DNA from: an uncultured Oscillospiraceae bacterium
Lineage (GTDB): Bacteria > Bacillota > Clostridia > Oscillospirales > Acutalibacteraceae
DNA: 8,253 bases
NCBI GenBank assembly: GCA_900552605.1
Contig: USAR01000056.1
Span: 1-8,253 of the forward strand
Direction: 5' to 3'
Shown: positions 6,406 to 8,253 of the stretch, piece after piece
Layout: the number at the start of each line of letters is the position of its first letter
How positions within the stretch are numbered: position 1 is the first letter of the stretch
Position numbers and translations under genes: made by a program
The notes under the pieces: generated by a model
Told to the model about the DNA's origin: nothing
Seen by the model: the letters and a program-made list of their open reading frames with translations, nothing else
The model's database searches: none

Positions 6406-6430
6406 AAATTTATGAGCAACTCATAAATTT
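6406..6430. promoter_or_regulatory. Perfect palindrome between divergent promoters (candidate operator)
   Basis: Arms AAATTTATGAG (6406-6416) and CTCATAAATTT (6420-6430) are exact inverse complements around a three-base CAA centre. The site lies 9 bases from the -35 box of the leftward promoter and 12 bases from the -35 box of the rightward one, in an AT-rich island inside GC-rich DNA. Its symmetry suits a dimeric regulator acting on both genes. No T-run follows, so it is unlikely to be a terminator. The regulator is unknown. Confidence 0.6.
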
Positions 6431-6442
6431 CATAGCGGCGGC

Positions 6443-6471
6443 TTGACACTGGCGGGCAGAAGGATTAAGGT
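6443..6471 (+). promoter_or_regulatory. Candidate promoter of the truncated mtnN gene
   Basis: A perfect TTGACA (6443-6448) is followed after exactly 17 bases by TAAGGT (6466-6471), a weak -10. It faces the MTA/SAH nucleosidase start at 6525. The leader between them contains a GC-rich self-complementary GCGCGGCCGCGC and a CCGCA-G-TGCGG repeat. Confidence 0.5.
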
Positions 6472-6524
6472 AGACGAAAAACCGCAGTGCGGCGCGGCCG
6501 CGCTGCCGAAAAGGAGCGTTTCTC

Positions 6525-6590
6525 TTGGCTTATGGCCGGATCGGCGTCATCGGCGCCATGGATTCGGAGCTCGCTGCGCTCGTCAAAAAG
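6525..6590 (+). pseudogene. mtnN: 5' fragment of MTA/SAH nucleosidase gene
   Basis: Twenty-two codons from a TTG start read LAYGRIGVIGAMDSELAALVKK. This matches the conserved N-terminus of 5'-methylthioadenosine/S-adenosylhomocysteine nucleosidase (IGVIGAM followed by an acidic residue), the enzyme that removes adenine from these by-products of SAM use. The start is supported by AAAAGGAG at 6509-6516, eight bases upstream, and by a TTGACA promoter. Similarity ends sharply after KK at 6590. The same frame stays open to 6836 but encodes low-complexity, non-family sequence, and no other frame resumes the enzyme, whose normal length is about 230 residues. Thus the gene is cut by a deletion, an insertion or a join in the assembly. 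Confidence 0.75.
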
Positions 6591-6763
6591 CCTGATAAAA
6601 CGGATCCATCAGTTTTTCAGTCGTTTTTGATGGCTATGATCCAATTGCGAGCGGGGGCTTACCCCCCCCTCGCGCTCCCCCGCTGTACACTTGTCTTTAC
6701 GAAACAGGCTGTAGTGCTCCATGTCTACATGGAGCCCATTTTAGAAGTGAAAGGAATGAGGTT
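6591..6763. other. Hairpin-rich non-coding segment between mtnN fragment and amidohydrolase
   Basis: No gene is supported here. The segment carries three inverted repeats. GGATC/CCATCA (6602-6611) pairs with TGATGG/GATCC (6628-6642, with an internal bulge). AGCGGGGG (6650-6657) pairs with CCCCCGCT (6677-6684), with a further run of eight Cs inside. GCTCCATGT (6716-6724) pairs with ACATGGAGC (6727-6735), followed by CCATTTTAG. The last may be a weak terminator. The density of structure suggests an intergenic repeat element, which a genome-wide search could show. Confidence 0.5.
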
Positions 6764-8253
6764 ATGGAGCTTTATACAAACGCCAGATTCATCTCCTGCG
6801 AAAAGGAAAACCGCATTTACACCGCGATGGCGGTAAAGGGCGGTCACATCGTGTGGCTCGGCGATGAAAGCAGCATCCCTCCGCGCTACGGCAAGGCAAA
6901 ACGGGTCGATCTCGGCGGCGCGACGGTAACGCCCGCGTTCGGCGACACGCATATGCATTTCGGCTCGCTGTGCGTTTTCGAGAACACATTCTATCTCATG
7001 GATGTCAAAAATTTTGCCGAAGCAAAGGCGGCGGTCAGGCGCTATGCCGACAGTCACCGGAAAAACAAGGTGCTCATGGGCTACGGCTGCACCGCGAACA
7101 CCGTTGCCGAGCATCGGCTGCCCGAAAAGCGCGATCTTGACGACTGGACGGAGCGTCCGCTCATGGTCATGAAGTACGACGGTCATGCTGCCGTGTGCAA
7201 CAGCGCAATGCTAGCACTGCTGTCGGATAAGGTGAAATCCGATCCCGGCTGCAATACCGAGACCGGATGGCTGTACCAGTCGGCGTTTTATAACGGCGTG
7301 AACGAGGCGACGGCGTATATCCCCACGATGGATATTATACGCGGTCTCTCCGGAGGCGCGGAGTACCTTGCGTCGGTCGGCATCGGGCTCGTGCACACCG
7401 TTGAGGGCGTGGGCTTTGCAAACGATCTGGATATAGACATGATAAAAATACTCGCGCCCGGCCTGCCGCAGGCGTTCCGCATATTCTTCCAGACCATGGA
7501 CCTCAAGGCCGTGAAAAAGCACGGCTTCAAGCGCGTCGGCGGCTGCTTCAAGCTTGCCCTCGACGGCTGCTTCGGCTCAGAGGACGCTGCGCTCAAGGAG
7601 CCGTACGCGAACGATCCGAACAACTACGGCGTTTTGAATTATCCGCAGGAGCGCGTGAACGAGTTCGCCATCGGCGCAAACCGCGAGGGCTGGCAGATAA
7701 CCATGCACGCCATAGGCGATGCGGCGGTGGAGCAGTGCATAACGGCATATGAGGCGGCTTATGCCGATAAGCCGTGGGACGATGCGCGCCATGTGATGAT
7801 CCATGTCTGCCTTGCAAGCGAGGAGCAGCTAAAGCGCGCGGCAAAGATAAAGCTGTGCATAGCCGCGCAGTCGCCGTTTATATATTGGAAGCAGGAGCCG
7901 GACGAGTATCTGTGCTCGGTGCTCGGCAGAGAGCGCACTGACAGACTAAACGCGCTGGGAACGATGCACCGCCTCGGACTTGTCGTAGGCGACGGCTCCG
8001 ACGGACCGTGCACGCGTCCAAAGCCCCTGTACGGTATGGCGTGCTCCGTAAATCATCCCAATCCGGACGAGCGCATATCGCGTCTCGACGCGCTGCGAAT
8101 GATAACGGCAAATCCCGCGTATATGAGCCATGAGGAGAATAAACGCGGCACTCTTGCACCCGGTATGATTGCCGATTTCGTCGTTCTCGGCGATGATCCG
8201 CTCACCGCGGAGGATATAGCGGGCATCGAGGTCAAGGCACTCTATCTGCACGG
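6764..8253 (+). CDS. YtcJ-like metal-dependent amidohydrolase (3' end outside window)
   Basis: An open frame of 496 codons with no stop before the right edge. It belongs to the amidohydrolase 3 (YtcJ-like) branch of the metal-dependent hydrolase superfamily, which hydrolyses C-N bonds of often unknown substrates in the cytoplasm. Seen: an N-terminal beta-sandwich part (residues 1-55), the metal motif H63-x-H65 (DTHMHFGS), the probable bridging lysine K263 in KLALDGCFGS, H315 (TMHAIGD), H347 (MIHVCL), D413 in GDGSDGPCT, and the returning C-terminal segment (ITANPAYMSHEENKRGTLAPGMIADFVVLGDDPL). All expected ligands are present, so it is probably active. Family members are about 530-550 residues long, so roughly 40-50 residues are missing beyond the window. 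The start is supported by AAAGGA at 6750-6755, eight bases before the ATG. No signal peptide. The substrate cannot be told from sequence. Confidence 0.92.
   Translation, partial: MELYTNARFISCEKENRIYTAMAVKGGHIVWLGDESSIPPRYGKAKRVDLGGATVTPAFGDTHMHFGSLCVFENTFYLMDVKNFAEAKAAVRRYADSHRKNKVLMGYGCTANTVAEHRLPEKRDLDDWTERPLMVMKYDGHAAVCNSAMLALLSDKVKSDPGCNTETGWLYQSAFYNGVNEATAYIPTMDIIRGLSGGAEYLASVGIGLVHTVEGVGFANDLDIDMIKILAPGLPQAFRIFFQTMDLKAVKKHGFKRVGGCFKLALDGCFGSEDAALKEPYANDPNNYGVLNYPQERVNEFAIGANREGWQITMHAIGDAAVEQCITAYEAAYADKPWDDARHVMIHVCLASEEQLKRAAKIKLCIAAQSPFIYWKQEPDEYLCSVLGRERTDRLNALGTMHRLGLVVGDGSDGPCTRPKPLYGMACSVNHPNPDERISRLDALRMITANPAYMSHEENKRGTLAPGMIADFVVLGDDPLTAEDIAGIEVKALYLH

Noticed and set aside
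6471..6524. A SAM- or SAH-type riboswitch in the mtnN leader
   Set aside because: The leader is only about 50 bases, and the GC-rich hairpins do not match the conserved core of any riboswitch class I know.
6725..8251. Several minus-strand open frames of 60-153 codons opposite the amidohydrolase
   Set aside because: GC-rich coding DNA produces long antisense frames. The plus frame carries every amidohydrolase metal motif, and the minus ones carry none.
1..8253. CRISPR array, tRNA or rRNA genes
   Set aside because: No regularly spaced direct repeats, no cloverleaf with a TTCGAATC-like arm, and no conserved rRNA segment were seen on either strand.

Overview
The window looks like chromosome of an obligately anaerobic Bacillota (Clostridia, probably a gut Oscillospiraceae-type organism). 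The grounds are strong AGGAGG-type ribosome binding sites, a superoxide reductase/rubrerythrin/rubredoxin operon, a TnpV-family gene and a secreted fibronectin-type-III protein of Clostridial style. Family assignments come from recognising motifs by eye; no database was searched.

Layout. (1) 34-1966, minus: a large secreted protein with a signal peptide, a cohesin-like beta region, an Ig-like module and four Fn3 repeats, followed by its own terminator. (2) 2099-3096, plus: a small accessory patch with a tandem-HTH regulator, a hairpin terminator and a tnpV-type mobile-element gene. (3) 3108-5840, minus: a compact four-gene redox operon, in transcription order a NifX/NifB-like iron-cluster protein with a His/Cys-rich tail, a protein with two rubredoxin domains, a ferredoxin fused to a rubredoxin-diiron-rubredoxin protein (reverse rubrerythrin), and desulfoferrodoxin (superoxide reductase). 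It ends in a strong hairpin shared with the convergent tnpV gene. (4) 5853-6590: a GC-rich patch with a pyridoxamine-phosphate-oxidase-fold gene (minus) broken by a one-base frameshift, a divergent promoter region with a perfect 25-bp palindrome, and the first 22 codons of an MTA/SAH nucleosidase gene (plus) that stops abruptly. (5) 6591-6763: a hairpin-rich non-coding segment. (6) 6764-8253, plus: a long YtcJ-like metal-dependent amidohydrolase that runs off the right edge.

How the genes work together. The redox operon is a coherent oxygen-defence unit. Superoxide reductase turns superoxide into peroxide, the diiron rubrerythrin reduces peroxide to water, and the ferredoxin and rubredoxin modules can supply electrons to both. 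The TAATG overlap and the short gap with its own ribosome binding site point to co-translation. The NifX-like first gene suggests iron or cluster handling for the same set.

The right third differs in base composition (68% GC in 6001-6060 by hand count, against 30% in 4201-4260 inside the redox operon). It also holds one frameshifted and one truncated gene, so it is either a decayed or rearranged accessory region or a place to suspect assembly error.
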